From assembly GCA_000403335.2 (NCBI GenBank), contig KE159630.1, positions 425,714 through 489,713 on the forward strand: a stretch of 64,000 bases of DNA. The letters are read 5' to 3'. Under the pieces are notes generated by a model. It was given only the letters and a program-made list of their open reading frames with translations, was not told the origin of the DNA and searched no databases. Of the stretch, positions 8,511 through 17,250 are shown one piece after another. Source of the DNA: Lachnospiraceae bacterium MD335 (GTDB lineage Bacteria > Bacillota > Clostridia > Lachnospirales > Lachnospiraceae). How positions within the stretch are numbered: the stretch's first letter is position 1; each line of letters begins with the position of its first letter. The translations under genes were made by a program, and so were the position numbers.

Positions 8511-9554
8511 ATGGTAAAGGAGATTGTTGACGGACTGGAAAATGGCGCAGGGCTGTCAAAGGATGCGCTTGCGGCGTTGCTTTTGTGTGGTGACATGGAG
8601 GAAATTGCGTACTTAAAAGCGCATGCAAGACAGGCGGCGGATCGTGTTTTTGGGAAAGATATTTATATCAGAGGGCTGATTGAGTTTACAAATTATTGCA
8701 AAAATGACTGTTATTACTGCGGCATCCGGTGCGGCAATGAGAAAGCGCAGCGTTACAGGCTGACGCGGAAGCAGATTTTGGAGTGCTGCAGGCAGGGGTA
8801 TGCCCTAGGGTTTAGAACGTTTGTTTTACAAGGCGGAGAGGATGCGTATTTTACCGAAAAACGGGTCTGTGCGATTGTTTATGACATTAAGTCGAAGTTT
8901 GCGGACTGTGCAGTGACGCTTTCTATCGGTGAAAAGAGCCGCAGGACGTATCAGGCGTATTTTGATGCGGGTGCGGATCGTTATCTGCTGCGGCATGAGA
9001 CGGCAAATTCGGCGCATTATGCGAAGCTTCATCCAAGTCAGATGCGGCTGGAAAACAGAAAAAGATGTCTGTATGACCTAAAAGAAATCGGATATCAGGC
9101 GGGGGCGGGCTTTATGGTAGGCTCGCCGTTTCAAACGGTGGACACGATTTACGAGGATTTGCGGTTTCTCGGGGAACTGGGACCGCATATGGTCGGTATC
9201 GGTCCTTTTATACCGCATCGGGATACGCCCTTTGCCTATGCGCAGGCGGGGACGCTTGAAATGACGCTGAGGCTGTTAAGCATCATCCGCTTGCTGCATC
9301 CGCGTGTGCTTCTGCCTGCGACGACGGCGCTTGGGACAATTCATCCGGCAGGGCGCGAGCTTGGGGTACAGGCAGGCGCAAATGTCGTGATGCCCAATCT
9401 TTCACCGCCACAGGTACGCAAACAGTATCAGCTTTACGATAACAAGCGCTGTATGGGGGATGAGGCGGCGGAGCATAAGCAGGAGCTTGCAAAACGGATG
9501 GCAGATATTGGTTATCGGCTTGTCGTTAGCAGGGGCGACTACGGAAAGGAGTAA
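8511..9554 (+). CDS. hydE: [FeFe] hydrogenase maturase HydE (radical SAM)
   Basis: 347-residue radical SAM enzyme that helps build the 2Fe subcluster of the [FeFe]-hydrogenase H-cluster. The SAM-binding iron-sulfur motif is CKNDCYYC with Cys63, Cys67 and Cys70, in the HydE-typical context TNYCKNDCYYCGIR. The length and the C-terminal barrel segments (GLGFRTF-type, QGGED, GSPFQTVD, GIGPFIPHRDTPF) fit the family, which is related to biotin synthase. Assignment to HydE rather than another HydE-like radical SAM protein rests on the following hydG and hydF genes. The stop is 6 bases before hydG, so they are clearly one transcript. The ribosome binding site before ATG 8511 is weak. Confidence 0.93.
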   Translation: MVKEIVDGLENGAGLSKDALAALLLCGDMEEIAYLKAHARQAADRVFGKDIYIRGLIEFTNYCKNDCYYCGIRCGNEKAQRYRLTRKQILECCRQGYALGFRTFVLQGGEDAYFTEKRVCAIVYDIKSKFADCAVTLSIGEKSRRTYQAYFDAGADRYLLRHETANSAHYAKLHPSQMRLENRKRCLYDLKEIGYQAGAGFMVGSPFQTVDTIYEDLRFLGELGPHMVGIGPFIPHRDTPFAYAQAGTLEMTLRLLSIIRLLHPRVLLPATTALGTIHPAGRELGVQAGANVVMPNLSPPQVRKQYQLYDNKRCMGDEAAEHKQELAKRMADIGYRLVVSRGDYGKE

Positions 9555-9560
9555 TCTAGG

Positions 9561-10979
9561 ATGTACAATGTAAATTCATTTCGTGCGGAGGAGTTTATTT
9601 CGGATGAAGAGATTCGGGAAACACTCGAATATGCGGACAAAAACTGTGACAACATGGAGCTTGTTGATGCGATTATCGAAAAGGCACGGCAGAGGAAGGG
9701 ATTAAACCACAGGGAGGCTTCGGTGCTGCTTGCGTGTCAGAACGAGGAGAAAATCAAGGAAATATATGCGCTTGCCAATCAGATTAAAAATGATTTTTAC
9801 GGCAACCGCATTGTGATTTTTGCACCGCTTTATCTGTCGAATTACTGTGTGAACGGGTGTTTGTACTGCCCGTATCATTTAAAGAACAAGCATATTGCAA
9901 GGAAGAAGCTGACGCAGGAGGAAATCGTTCGGGAAGTGACGGCTTTGCAGGATATGGGGCACAAGCGTCTTGCAATCGAGGCGGGCGAAGATCCGGTGAA
10001 CAATCCGATTGAATACATTTTGGAATCTATTCAGACGATTTACGGCATTCAGCATAAAAACGGGGCAATCCGGCGCGTCAATGTCAACATTGCGGCGACC
10101 ACGGTGGAAAATTACAGAAAGCTGCATGACGCGGGCATCGGCACCTATATTTTGTTTCAGGAGACGTATCACAGGGAGAGCTATGAGCGTCTTCATCCGA
10201 CAGGACCAAAACATGATTACGCGTACCATACGGAAGCGATGGACAGGGCAATGGCGGGCGGTATTGACGATGTGGGGCTTGGCGTGTTGTTTGGGCTGGA
10301 GCTGTACCGCTATGAGTTTGCGGGGCTTTTGATGCATGCGGAGCACCTTGAGGCAGTGCACGGCGTCGGACCGCATACCATCAGCGTACCGCGCGTAAAG
10401 CCGGCGGACGATATTAATCCTGATGATTTTGACAACGGAATCAGTGACGATATTTTTGCAAAAATCTGTGCATTAATCCGTATCAGCGTGCCGTATACGG
10501 GTATGATTATTTCAACGAGGGAAAGTCAGGAGCTGCGCGAGCGGGTGCTGCCGCTTGGCGTGTCGCAGATTAGCGGAGCGTCGCGTACGAGCGTGGGCGG
10601 TTATGCGCAGCCTTCGCAGGACAACAGCACAAGCGAGCAGTTTGACGTGAGCGATAAGCGCAGCCTTGATGAAGTGATAAACTGGCTGATAAGACTTGGG
10701 TTTGTTCCAAGCTTTTGTACGGCGTGCTACCGGGAGGGAAGAACGGGCGACCGTTTTATGACGCTTTGTAAAAATATGCAGATTTTAAACTGCTGTCACC
10801 CGAATGCGCTGATGACCTTAAAGGAATATATGGAGGATTACGCAAGCGAGGACACAAAGCGGCTTGGAATGGAGCTGATTGCGCGGGAGCTTGAAAAAAT
10901 ACCAAATCCAAAAGTGAAGGAACGTGCAGCGCAGAATATCCGTGAGATTGAACACGGTGTGCGCGATTTTCGGTTTTGA
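9561..10979 (+). CDS. hydG: [FeFe] hydrogenase maturase HydG (tyrosine lyase)
   Basis: 472-residue radical SAM tyrosine lyase that supplies the CO and cyanide ligands of the hydrogenase H-cluster. The SAM cluster motif is CVNGCLYC (Cys96, Cys100, Cys103). The C-terminal auxiliary cluster motif CX2CX22C is intact: FCTACYREGRTG followed by the third cysteine in NCCHP. The ThiH-related barrel is full length. It sits between hydE and hydF on the same strand. No [FeFe]-hydrogenase structural gene is in the window, so the target enzyme must be encoded elsewhere. Confidence 0.96.
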   Translation: MYNVNSFRAEEFISDEEIRETLEYADKNCDNMELVDAIIEKARQRKGLNHREASVLLACQNEEKIKEIYALANQIKNDFYGNRIVIFAPLYLSNYCVNGCLYCPYHLKNKHIARKKLTQEEIVREVTALQDMGHKRLAIEAGEDPVNNPIEYILESIQTIYGIQHKNGAIRRVNVNIAATTVENYRKLHDAGIGTYILFQETYHRESYERLHPTGPKHDYAYHTEAMDRAMAGGIDDVGLGVLFGLELYRYEFAGLLMHAEHLEAVHGVGPHTISVPRVKPADDINPDDFDNGISDDIFAKICALIRISVPYTGMIISTRESQELRERVLPLGVSQISGASRTSVGGYAQPSQDNSTSEQFDVSDKRSLDEVINWLIRLGFVPSFCTACYREGRTGDRFMTLCKNMQILNCCHPNALMTLKEYMEDYASEDTKRLGMELIARELEKIPNPKVKERAAQNIREIEHGVRDFRF

Positions 10980-11019
10980 TAACTTTAATTAGAAGGAACG
11001 TGGAAACGGAGGGGGTATC

Positions 11020-12225
11020 ATGGGCAGTCTGAACGAAGCGGCGGGCGGTGTGCGTCTGCATATCGGCGTGTTCGGACGCACAAACAGCGGTAAGTCTTCG
11101 TTTGTCAATGCGTTTACGGGGCAGCAGGTGTCGATTGCGGCAGACGTGGCTGGTACGACGACTGACCCCGTGAATAAGCCGATGGAGATTTTTCCGCTTG
11201 GCGCGTGTGTTGTGACGGATACGGCAGGCTTTGACGATGGGAGTGCGCTCGGAAAACAGCGGATAGAAAAGACAAGGCTTGCGGCGGAAAAAAGTGACAT
11301 TGGTGTCATTTTATTTGACGGTTCGGATATGGAAGCGGAGTTAGAGTGGTTTTCTTTTTTCAGGGAAAGAAAGACGCCGGTACTGTCAGTTGTCACAAAG
11401 TCCGACAACAGAACGCCGGATGAAATACAACGGCTTTGCGGTGAAATCGGAAAGCAGACGGGAAGTGAACCGGTGGTCGTAAGCTCTGCAACCGGTGAGG
11501 GTATGGAGCGTGTCAGGGAGGCGCTTGCGCGTCTTGTTCCCGAGGATTTTGACGCGCGTTCCATTACGGGCAGTCTCGCCGATGAAGACGATGTGGTAAT
11601 GCTTGTGATGCCGCAGGATATTCAGGCGCCGAAGGGGCGGCTCATTTTGCCGCAGGTGCAGACAATCCGGGAGCTGCTTGACAAAAACTGCGTCGTTGTG
11701 AGCGTTACGGCGGATAAAATGGCACAGGGGTTAAAATCGCTTGCAAAGCCGCCAAAGCTGATTGTTACGGATTCGCAGGTGTTTGGCGAGGTGTATGCCG
11801 GGAAGCCAAAAGAGAGCATGCTGACTTCGTTTTCCGTGCTTTTTGCAGCCTATAAGGGCGATTTGCCTTATTATATGGAAGGTGCAAGAACGCTTGACGG
11901 ACTGCGGGAAAACGCGCGGGTATTGATTGCAGAATGCTGTACCCATGCACCGCTTACGGAGGACATCGGACGGGTCAAAATTCCGCGTATGCTTCGGAGC
12001 CGTTTGGGTCAGGGGTTGGAGATTGTGCATAAGAGCGGCACGGATTTTCCTGCGGACTTATCGGGATATGATTTGATTATTCAGTGCGGTGCATGTATGT
12101 ATAATCGAAAATATGTTCTATCGAGAGTGGAGCAGGCAAAGATACAGGGGGTGCCGATGACAAATTACGGTGTGGTGATTGCGCATTTGACAGGGATTTT
12201 GGATAAGATTGCGGCAGTGCCATAA
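11020..12225 (+). CDS. hydF: [FeFe] hydrogenase maturation GTPase HydF
   Basis: 401-residue scaffold GTPase that receives the 2Fe precursor made by HydE and HydG and transfers it to the hydrogenase. P-loop GRTNSGKSS at about residues 19-27, a G3 element DTAGFDD and a G4-like TKSDN. The C-terminal cluster-binding part has ECCTH (the CxH element) and QCGACMYNR, where the canonical HCxxC is QCxxC. An upstream GGAGG-type site precedes ATG 11020. Third gene of the hydEGF set and the probable end of that operon, since a new promoter begins 6 bases after its stop. Confidence 0.95.
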   Translation: MGSLNEAAGGVRLHIGVFGRTNSGKSSFVNAFTGQQVSIAADVAGTTTDPVNKPMEIFPLGACVVTDTAGFDDGSALGKQRIEKTRLAAEKSDIGVILFDGSDMEAELEWFSFFRERKTPVLSVVTKSDNRTPDEIQRLCGEIGKQTGSEPVVVSSATGEGMERVREALARLVPEDFDARSITGSLADEDDVVMLVMPQDIQAPKGRLILPQVQTIRELLDKNCVVVSVTADKMAQGLKSLAKPPKLIVTDSQVFGEVYAGKPKESMLTSFSVLFAAYKGDLPYYMEGARTLDGLRENARVLIAECCTHAPLTEDIGRVKIPRMLRSRLGQGLEIVHKSGTDFPADLSGYDLIIQCGACMYNRKYVLSRVEQAKIQGVPMTNYGVVIAHLTGILDKIAAVP

Positions 12226-12230
12226 AATGC

Positions 12231-12259
12231 TTGTACATCTGTTTTCGTTGTGCTATAAT
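12231..12259 (+). promoter_or_regulatory. Sigma-A promoter of the GntR-type gene
   Basis: TTGTAC at 12231-12236 and a perfect TATAAT at 12254-12259 with a 17-base spacer and an extended TGC just before the -10. It lies immediately after hydF. Confidence 0.8.
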
Positions 12260-12295
12260 TCGTATAACAGTCGGCGAAAAGGAGTGTGGGGACGG

Positions 12296-12676
12296 ATGTA
12301 TATAGAAATTGATTTTAATAGTGACGAGGCTTTGTACTTGCAGCTGCGCAATCAGATTATCATCGGGATTGCCACATCTCAGTTTCAGGAGGGAGATGCG
12401 CTTCCTTCGGTACGGCAGCTTGCGGAAACCATCGGCATCAACATGCATACGGTCAATAAGGCGTATACGGTGTTAAAGCAGGAGGGTTTTGTGAAAGTGG
12501 ACCGCAGAAAGGGCGCGGTGATTGCCGTGGATATTGATAAGATGCGGGCGCTTGAGGAGTTAAAGCGCGATATGCTGGTGCTTTTGGCAAAGAGCAGCTG
12601 CCAGCGGATTTCGCGAACGGAGGTACATGAGCTGATTGATGAAATATATGCAGAGTATGGAAGAAAGAGTGAATGA
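12296..12676 (+). CDS. GntR-family transcriptional regulator, YtrA-type
   Basis: 126-residue regulator with an N-terminal winged helix (LYLQLRNQIIIGIATSQFQEGDALPSVRQLAETIGINMHTVNKAY, a textbook GntR HTH spread over residues ~11-55) and only a short helical tail. This is typical of the YtrA subfamily, which lacks a metabolite-binding domain. ATG 12296 is preceded by AAGGAGTG; the longer frame upstream runs through the promoter and is rejected. It directly precedes clpC, in the position where many Firmicutes carry ctsR. Control of clpC is therefore a reasonable hypothesis, though YtrA-type regulators more often act on transporter operons. Confidence 0.87.
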   Translation: MYIEIDFNSDEALYLQLRNQIIIGIATSQFQEGDALPSVRQLAETIGINMHTVNKAYTVLKQEGFVKVDRRKGAVIAVDIDKMRALEELKRDMLVLLAKSSCQRISRTEVHELIDEIYAEYGRKSE

Positions 12677-12707
12677 TAAATCATTCACTTACAAGTTTGC
12701 GTGAATG
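12669..12707. promoter_or_regulatory. GTGAATG palindrome cluster upstream of clpC
   Basis: A perfect inverted repeat, GTGAATGAT-AA-ATCATTCAC (12669-12688), overlaps the stop codon of the GntR-type gene. A third GTGAATG follows at 12701-12707, just before the clpC ribosome binding site. The arrangement looks like operator half-sites for a dimeric regulator. The binding protein is unknown; the adjacent GntR-type protein is the obvious candidate. Confidence 0.5.
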
Positions 12708-12742
12708 CAAAACGGAAGGTTTTAGTCAAATGGAGGTTAATC

Positions 12743-15193
12743 ATGCAGCAGTTTACGGATAAAGCAAAGGTCGCCTTGCAGAAGGCTGCAAAGACGGCGA
12801 AGGATTTGCGCCAAAGTTATATCGGGAGCGAGCATATTTTAGTGGGGCTTGTCAGGGAAAAGACAGGCGTTGCGGCAAAGGTGCTTACGGATAACGGCGT
12901 TGACGAGGTGCAGTTAATCAGTATGATTAAGGAGCTGATTGCGCCGGAGGGCAATGTTGCCACACTGGAGCGGGACGGATACTCGCCGAGGGCGGCAAAA
13001 ATCCTGGAAGAGAGCCACAAGCTGGCACGAAAGTATAAAAGTCCGATGACAGGTACGGAGCATCTGCTTTTGGCAATTTTAAGAGAGGGAGAAAACGTCG
13101 GCTTACGGCTTTTGAATACCATTGGTATCAATGTGCAGAAGCTGTACATTGATACGCTGATTGCGATGGGTGAGGACATTAATCAGCATAAGGATGATTT
13201 GAGCAGGAATAAAAAGAAAAAAAACGGCGTGACGCAGACGTTAAATCAATACAGCAGGGATTTGACACAGCTTGCAAAGGACGGGCGGCTTGACCCCGTG
13301 ATTGGCAGGGAGACGGAAATTCTGCGCGTGGTGCAGATTCTTTCAAGGCGCACGAAGAATAATCCGTGTCTGATTGGCGAGCCGGGCGTCGGAAAGACGG
13401 CGATAGCGGAAGGGCTTGCGCTTCGCATTGTCAACGGCGACGTGCCGGATACCGTGAAGAACAAGCGGGTCGTGACGTTGGACCTTGCGGGAATGGTTGC
13501 GGGCTCTAAGTACCGCGGCGAGTTTGAGGAACGTATCAAACGGGTGATCCGCGAGGTGGTTGAGGCAGGCAATATCTATCTGTTTTTGGATGAGATACAC
13601 ACTTTGATTGGCGCGGGCGGCGCGGAGGGGGCGATTGACGCGTCCAATATCTTAAAGCCTTCGCTTTCAAGAGGTGAGATACAGCTCATTGGTGCAACAA
13701 CGGTTGCGGAGTACCGCAAATATATTGAGAAGGATGCGGCGTTAGAGCGGCGTTTTCAGCCTGTAATGGTGGAGGAGCCGACGGAGAGCGAGGCGGTGGA
13801 AATTCTTGAGGGAATTGTACACAAGTATGCCGAGCACCATCAGGTGACGATTACGCACGAGGCGCTTGAGGCTGCCGTAAAGCTTTCGGACCGTTACATT
13901 AATGACAGAAATCTGCCGGACAAGGCGATTGATTTAATTGATGAGGCATCGGCGGCAATCAGGCTCAAAAACATGCATCTTCCCGATATGTTTAAAGAGA
14001 TGGCGGAGCAGATTAAGCGCTTTGATTTGCAGATTGAGCGCTCCATCCGGATGGAGGCGTATACGCAGGCGGCTGAGCTGCGTGGAAAACAGGATGAGCT
14101 GATTAAAAAATATGATAAGGCATACAGCAGATATGAAAAGACGCAGACCGAGAAAAATCTTGTGGTGACGGAAAACGACATTGCGGAGGTTGTGGCAAAC
14201 TGGACCAAGATACCTGTTAAAAAGTTAACACAGAAGGAAAGCGAGCGGCTGTTAAAGCTTGAGAGCATTCTGCACAAGCGTGTTATCGGGCAGGAGGAAG
14301 CGGTAAAGGCGGTTGCCCAAACGATGAAGCGCGGACGCGTAGGACTGCAGGACCCGAACCGTCCGATTGGTTCGTTCCTCTTTTTGGGACCTACGGGCGT
14401 CGGAAAAACGGAGCTTTCCAAAGCGCTTGCGGAGGCGATGTTCGGTTCTGAAAATGCGTTAATCCGGGTTGATATGTCAGAATATATGGAATCGCATTCC
14501 GTATCGAAAATGGTCGGCTCGCCTCCGGGATATGTGGGTTTTGAGGAGGGCGGACAGCTCAGTGAAAAGGTGCGCAGAAATCCGTATTCGGTCGTGCTTT
14601 TCGACGAGATTGAAAAGGCACATCCGGATGTGTTTAACATTCTTTTGCAGGTGCTTGACGACGGGCACATTACGGATTCGAAGGGCAGGAAGGTGAGCTT
14701 TAAGAATACCATACTGATTATGACTTCAAATGCAGGCGCAAAGCGGATTGTGGACCCTAAGAATTTGGGCTTTGCGACGGTAAAGGACGAGAAAGCGGAT
14801 TATAATAAAATGAAGTCCAACGTTATGGAGGAGGTAAAGCGTTTATTTAAGCCTGAGTTTATCAACCGTATTGACGAGATTATGGTATTCCATCCGTTAA
14901 CGGATCATGATATGAAGCAGATTATCACGCTGCTGTCCAAAAATCTGTGCGAGCGCTGCAAGGCACAGCTTGATATTGATTTGACGCTTACCGCAACGTT
15001 AAAAGAATACCTTGTGAAGAAGCATTCCGACCCTAAAATGGGCGCAAGACCGTTAAAGCGCGCCATTCAGAATGTCGTGGAGAACGAGCTTGCGACTACA
15101 ATTTTGGAGGGCAGGGTAAAAGCCGGAGACGTGGTTTCGGCAGGCGTTAGAAACGACAAAATTACATTTACAATCAAGGAGCTGAAAGAATAA
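12743..15193 (+). CDS. clpC: ATP-dependent Clp protease ATPase subunit ClpC
   Basis: 816-residue HSP100 unfoldase that feeds substrates to ClpP. Double Clp N-domain at residues ~1-145 ([15 protein letters not shown] and [14 protein letters not shown]). The first AAA+ module has Walker [10 protein letters not shown] and Walker B FLDEIH. A middle domain with a UVR-like coiled coil ([18 protein letters not shown]) identifies ClpC rather than ClpA. The second AAA+ module has GPTGVGKTE and [15 protein letters not shown] 12743 is preceded by TGGAGG; an in-frame start 42 bases upstream has no site. Downstream are a small conserved gene and radA. mcsA and mcsB, common neighbours in bacilli, are absent. 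Confidence 0.96.
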   Translation: MQQFTDKAKVALQKAAKTAKDLRQSYIGSEHILVGLVREKTGVAAKVLTDNGVDEVQLISMIKELIAPEGNVATLERDGYSPRAAKILEESHKLARKYKSPMTGTEHLLLAILREGENVGLRLLNTIGINVQKLYIDTLIAMGEDINQHKDDLSRNKKKKNGVTQTLNQYSRDLTQLAKDGRLDPVIGRETEILRVVQILSRRTKNNPCLIGEPGVGKTAIAEGLALRIVNGDVPDTVKNKRVVTLDLAGMVAGSKYRGEFEERIKRVIREVVEAGNIYLFLDEIHTLIGAGGAEGAIDASNILKPSLSRGEIQLIGATTVAEYRKYIEKDAALERRFQPVMVEEPTESEAVEILEGIVHKYAEHHQVTITHEALEAAVKLSDRYINDRNLPDKAIDLIDEASAAIRLKNMHLPDMFKEMAEQIKRFDLQIERSIRMEAYTQAAELRGKQDELIKKYDKAYSRYEKTQTEKNLVVTENDIAEVVANWTKIPVKKLTQKESERLLKLESILHKRVIGQEEAVKAVAQTMKRGRVGLQDPNRPIGSFLFLGPTGVGKTELSKALAEAMFGSENALIRVDMSEYMESHSVSKMVGSPPGYVGFEEGGQLSEKVRRNPYSVVLFDEIEKAHPDVFNILLQVLDDGHITDSKGRKVSFKNTILIMTSNAGAKRIVDPKNLGFATVKDEKADYNKMKSNVMEEVKRLFKPEFINRIDEIMVFHPLTDHDMKQIITLLSKNLCERCKAQLDIDLTLTATLKEYLVKKHSDPKMGARPLKRAIQNVVENELATTILEGRVKAGDVVSAGVRNDKITFTIKELKE

Positions 15194-15330
15194 AATACTA
15201 CTGAAATTTTCGGAAAATTTTGAAAAAATCTGTAGAAAATTTAAATATTATAGTATATGATAGTAGTATAAGGGAACAAAATAATCAAATATAATTCATC
15301 AACTTTTATTGTTTTAGGAGGACAAAAGAA

Positions 15331-15744
15331 ATGTCAGCAGTTACAGAATTACTACGTTCCGAGAGCAATGGCAGCATCAGCTTTGGAAATCACGAGCTTG
15401 CCGCGAAGGCGAAGCTTGAGGATTACAAGCATGCAGGAGATACGTACAAGGTAAAAACGTATCAGGCAATCACTAAGCTGGAAAAGAATGGACTTTTCCT
15501 GTATGAATCGGTTCCGGGTACCTCCGTCCATGATTTTCATTGTGACGGGGACAGCATTTCGTTTGAAGTAGAGGGCGCGCAGGATGCACAGATTACGCTG
15601 GGCGTGGAACAGGATGCGGAGTACGAGGTTGTTGTGGCAGGAGAGAGCGCGGGAGCGATGAAAACAAATCTTTCCGGAAAGCTGAACATCAGCGTTGAGC
15701 TAGAAGGCGCAGGCGCGGTTGCGGTCAAACTGATAAAAAAATAA
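15331..15744 (+). CDS. Conserved small protein of unknown function between clpC and radA
   Basis: 137 residues behind a perfect AGGAGG site. No signal peptide, membrane span or catalytic motif is visible. The sequence alternates short polar beta-like segments and begins MSAVTELLRSESNGSISFGN. The N-terminal half is KYKVKTY-type basic/hydrophobic, and the C-terminal half (ITLGVEQDAEYEVVVAGESAG, LNISVELEGAG) reads as a small beta-sandwich. I have a weak memory that close relatives in Lachnospiraceae carry the annotation 'endosialidase', but nothing here supports that enzymatic activity. It ends at its own terminator, so it is not obligatorily co-transcribed with radA. Confidence 0.8.
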   Translation: MSAVTELLRSESNGSISFGNHELAAKAKLEDYKHAGDTYKVKTYQAITKLEKNGLFLYESVPGTSVHDFHCDGDSISFEVEGAQDAQITLGVEQDAEYEVVVAGESAGAMKTNLSGKLNISVELEGAGAVAVKLIKK

Positions 15745-15769
15745 TTGCGGCAGATAAATTCAGATAAAG

Positions 15770-15807
15770 TACCTCCTCTCAGAGTGAAGCTAAGAGGAGG
15801 TATTTTT
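15770..15807 (+). terminator. Intrinsic terminator after the small protein gene
   Basis: Perfect 10-bp stem TACCTCCTCT (15770-15779) against AGAGGAGGTA (15793-15802), followed by five T. It separates the small gene from radA. Confidence 0.9.
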
Positions 15808-15848
15808 ATCCGCCGGCTGCGGAAACGGAAAGGAGCACGGTAATCAAT

Positions 15849-17222
15849 ATGGCAAAAAAAATAACTACGGTTTTCTTTTGTCAGGAATGCGGACATGAAT
15901 CTTCCAAGTGGATGGGGCAGTGTCCGGCATGTAAGAAGTGGAATACATTTGTGGAGGAGAAGGTCAGCGTTACGGGAAGCGGCATGGGCGGCGCGTCAAA
16001 GACTGCGGCTGTCAGGGAGGCGCCGAAGCCTGTTGAGCTAAGCGCCATTTCGCTAAACGACGGGGGGCGCATGATGACGGGGATTGCGGAGCTTGACAGG
16101 GTGCTTGGCGGCGGTATTATGCAGGGCTCGTTAATTCTTGTGGGCGGTGATCCCGGTATCGGAAAATCGACCCTGCTGCTTCAGGTGTGCAGACAGCTTT
16201 CTTTGGCAGGCAGGAAGGTGCTCTATATTTCGGGTGAGGAGTCTTTAAAGCAGATTAAGCTTCGCGCCATGCGCATCGGCGAATTTCAGGACAATATGCT
16301 GCTTTTGTGTGAGACGAATCTAGGGCTTGTGGAGGAGGCGATACGGCGTGTTAATCCAAAGGCGGTAATCATCGATTCAATACAGACCATGTATCAGGAG
16401 GAGGTATCGTCGGCGGCAGGAAGCGTTTCGCAGGTGAGGGAGGCGACGAATGTTTTTTTGCGGCTGGCAAAACAGCTCGGCATTTCCATTTTTATTGTGG
16501 GACATGTGACAAAAGAGGGAACCGTTGCGGGTCCGCGTGTTTTGGAACATATGGTGGACACGGTGCTTTACTTTGAGGGGGACCGGTATGCGTCCTACCG
16601 CATTCTGCGCGGCGTGAAAAACAGGTTCGGTTCCACGAATGAAATCGGCGTGTTTGAGATGCGAAAGGAGGGGCTTGCGGAAGTTATAAACCCGTCCGAA
16701 TATATGCTTAGCGGAAAGCCAAAGGGAGCAAGCGGTTCGGTGGTCGTATGCTCCGTTGAGGGCACCCGTCCGATTTTGGTGGAGATACAGGCGCTTGTGT
16801 GCCGTACGAATTTCGGTATTCCGCGCCGTCAGACGACGGGAACGGATTTTAACAGAGTCAATCTGCTCATGGCAGTGCTTGAAAAGCGGCTTGGGCTTCA
16901 GATTGGCGATTGCGACGCATATGTTAACATTGCGGGCGGCATGAAGATTAATGAGCCTGCGACCGATTTGGGCATTGTTATGGCGATTGTGTCAAGCTTC
17001 CGCAACCGGGCGGTGGACGAAAAGACACTGGTGTTTGGAGAAGTGGGGCTTAGCGGCGAGGTGCGTGCCGTCACAATGGCGCAGCAGCGCGTTTTGGAGG
17101 CAAAGAAGTTAGGATATGACGCCGTGATTATGCCGCGGGTAAACCTTGAGGGCATGGAGCCGGTAAAGGGTATTAAGGTAATCGGTGTGGGCGGAATTGG
17201 CGAAGCGATTGATTTGATATAA
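15849..17222 (+). CDS. radA: DNA repair protein RadA
   Basis: 457-residue recombination ATPase/helicase that processes branched DNA intermediates with RecA. N-terminal zinc finger CQECGHESSKWMGQCPAC, RecA-like core with Walker A GGDPGIGKST, the RadA-specific KNRFG motif (GVKNRFGSTNEIGVF), and a C-terminal Lon-protease-like domain (residues ~280-457, AGGMKINEPATDLGI). Full length. ATG 15849 is preceded by AAAGGAGC. The clpC-radA neighbourhood is typical of Firmicutes. The next gene starts 28 bases after its stop and may be co-transcribed. Confidence 0.97.
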   Translation: MAKKITTVFFCQECGHESSKWMGQCPACKKWNTFVEEKVSVTGSGMGGASKTAAVREAPKPVELSAISLNDGGRMMTGIAELDRVLGGGIMQGSLILVGGDPGIGKSTLLLQVCRQLSLAGRKVLYISGEESLKQIKLRAMRIGEFQDNMLLLCETNLGLVEEAIRRVNPKAVIIDSIQTMYQEEVSSAAGSVSQVREATNVFLRLAKQLGISIFIVGHVTKEGTVAGPRVLEHMVDTVLYFEGDRYASYRILRGVKNRFGSTNEIGVFEMRKEGLAEVINPSEYMLSGKPKGASGSVVVCSVEGTRPILVEIQALVCRTNFGIPRRQTTGTDFNRVNLLMAVLEKRLGLQIGDCDAYVNIAGGMKINEPATDLGIVMAIVSSFRNRAVDEKTLVFGEVGLSGEVRAVTMAQQRVLEAKKLGYDAVIMPRVNLEGMEPVKGIKVIGVGGIGEAIDLI

Positions 17223-17250
17223 CATTTAGGGAGAACGGAGGTTAAAAGCA

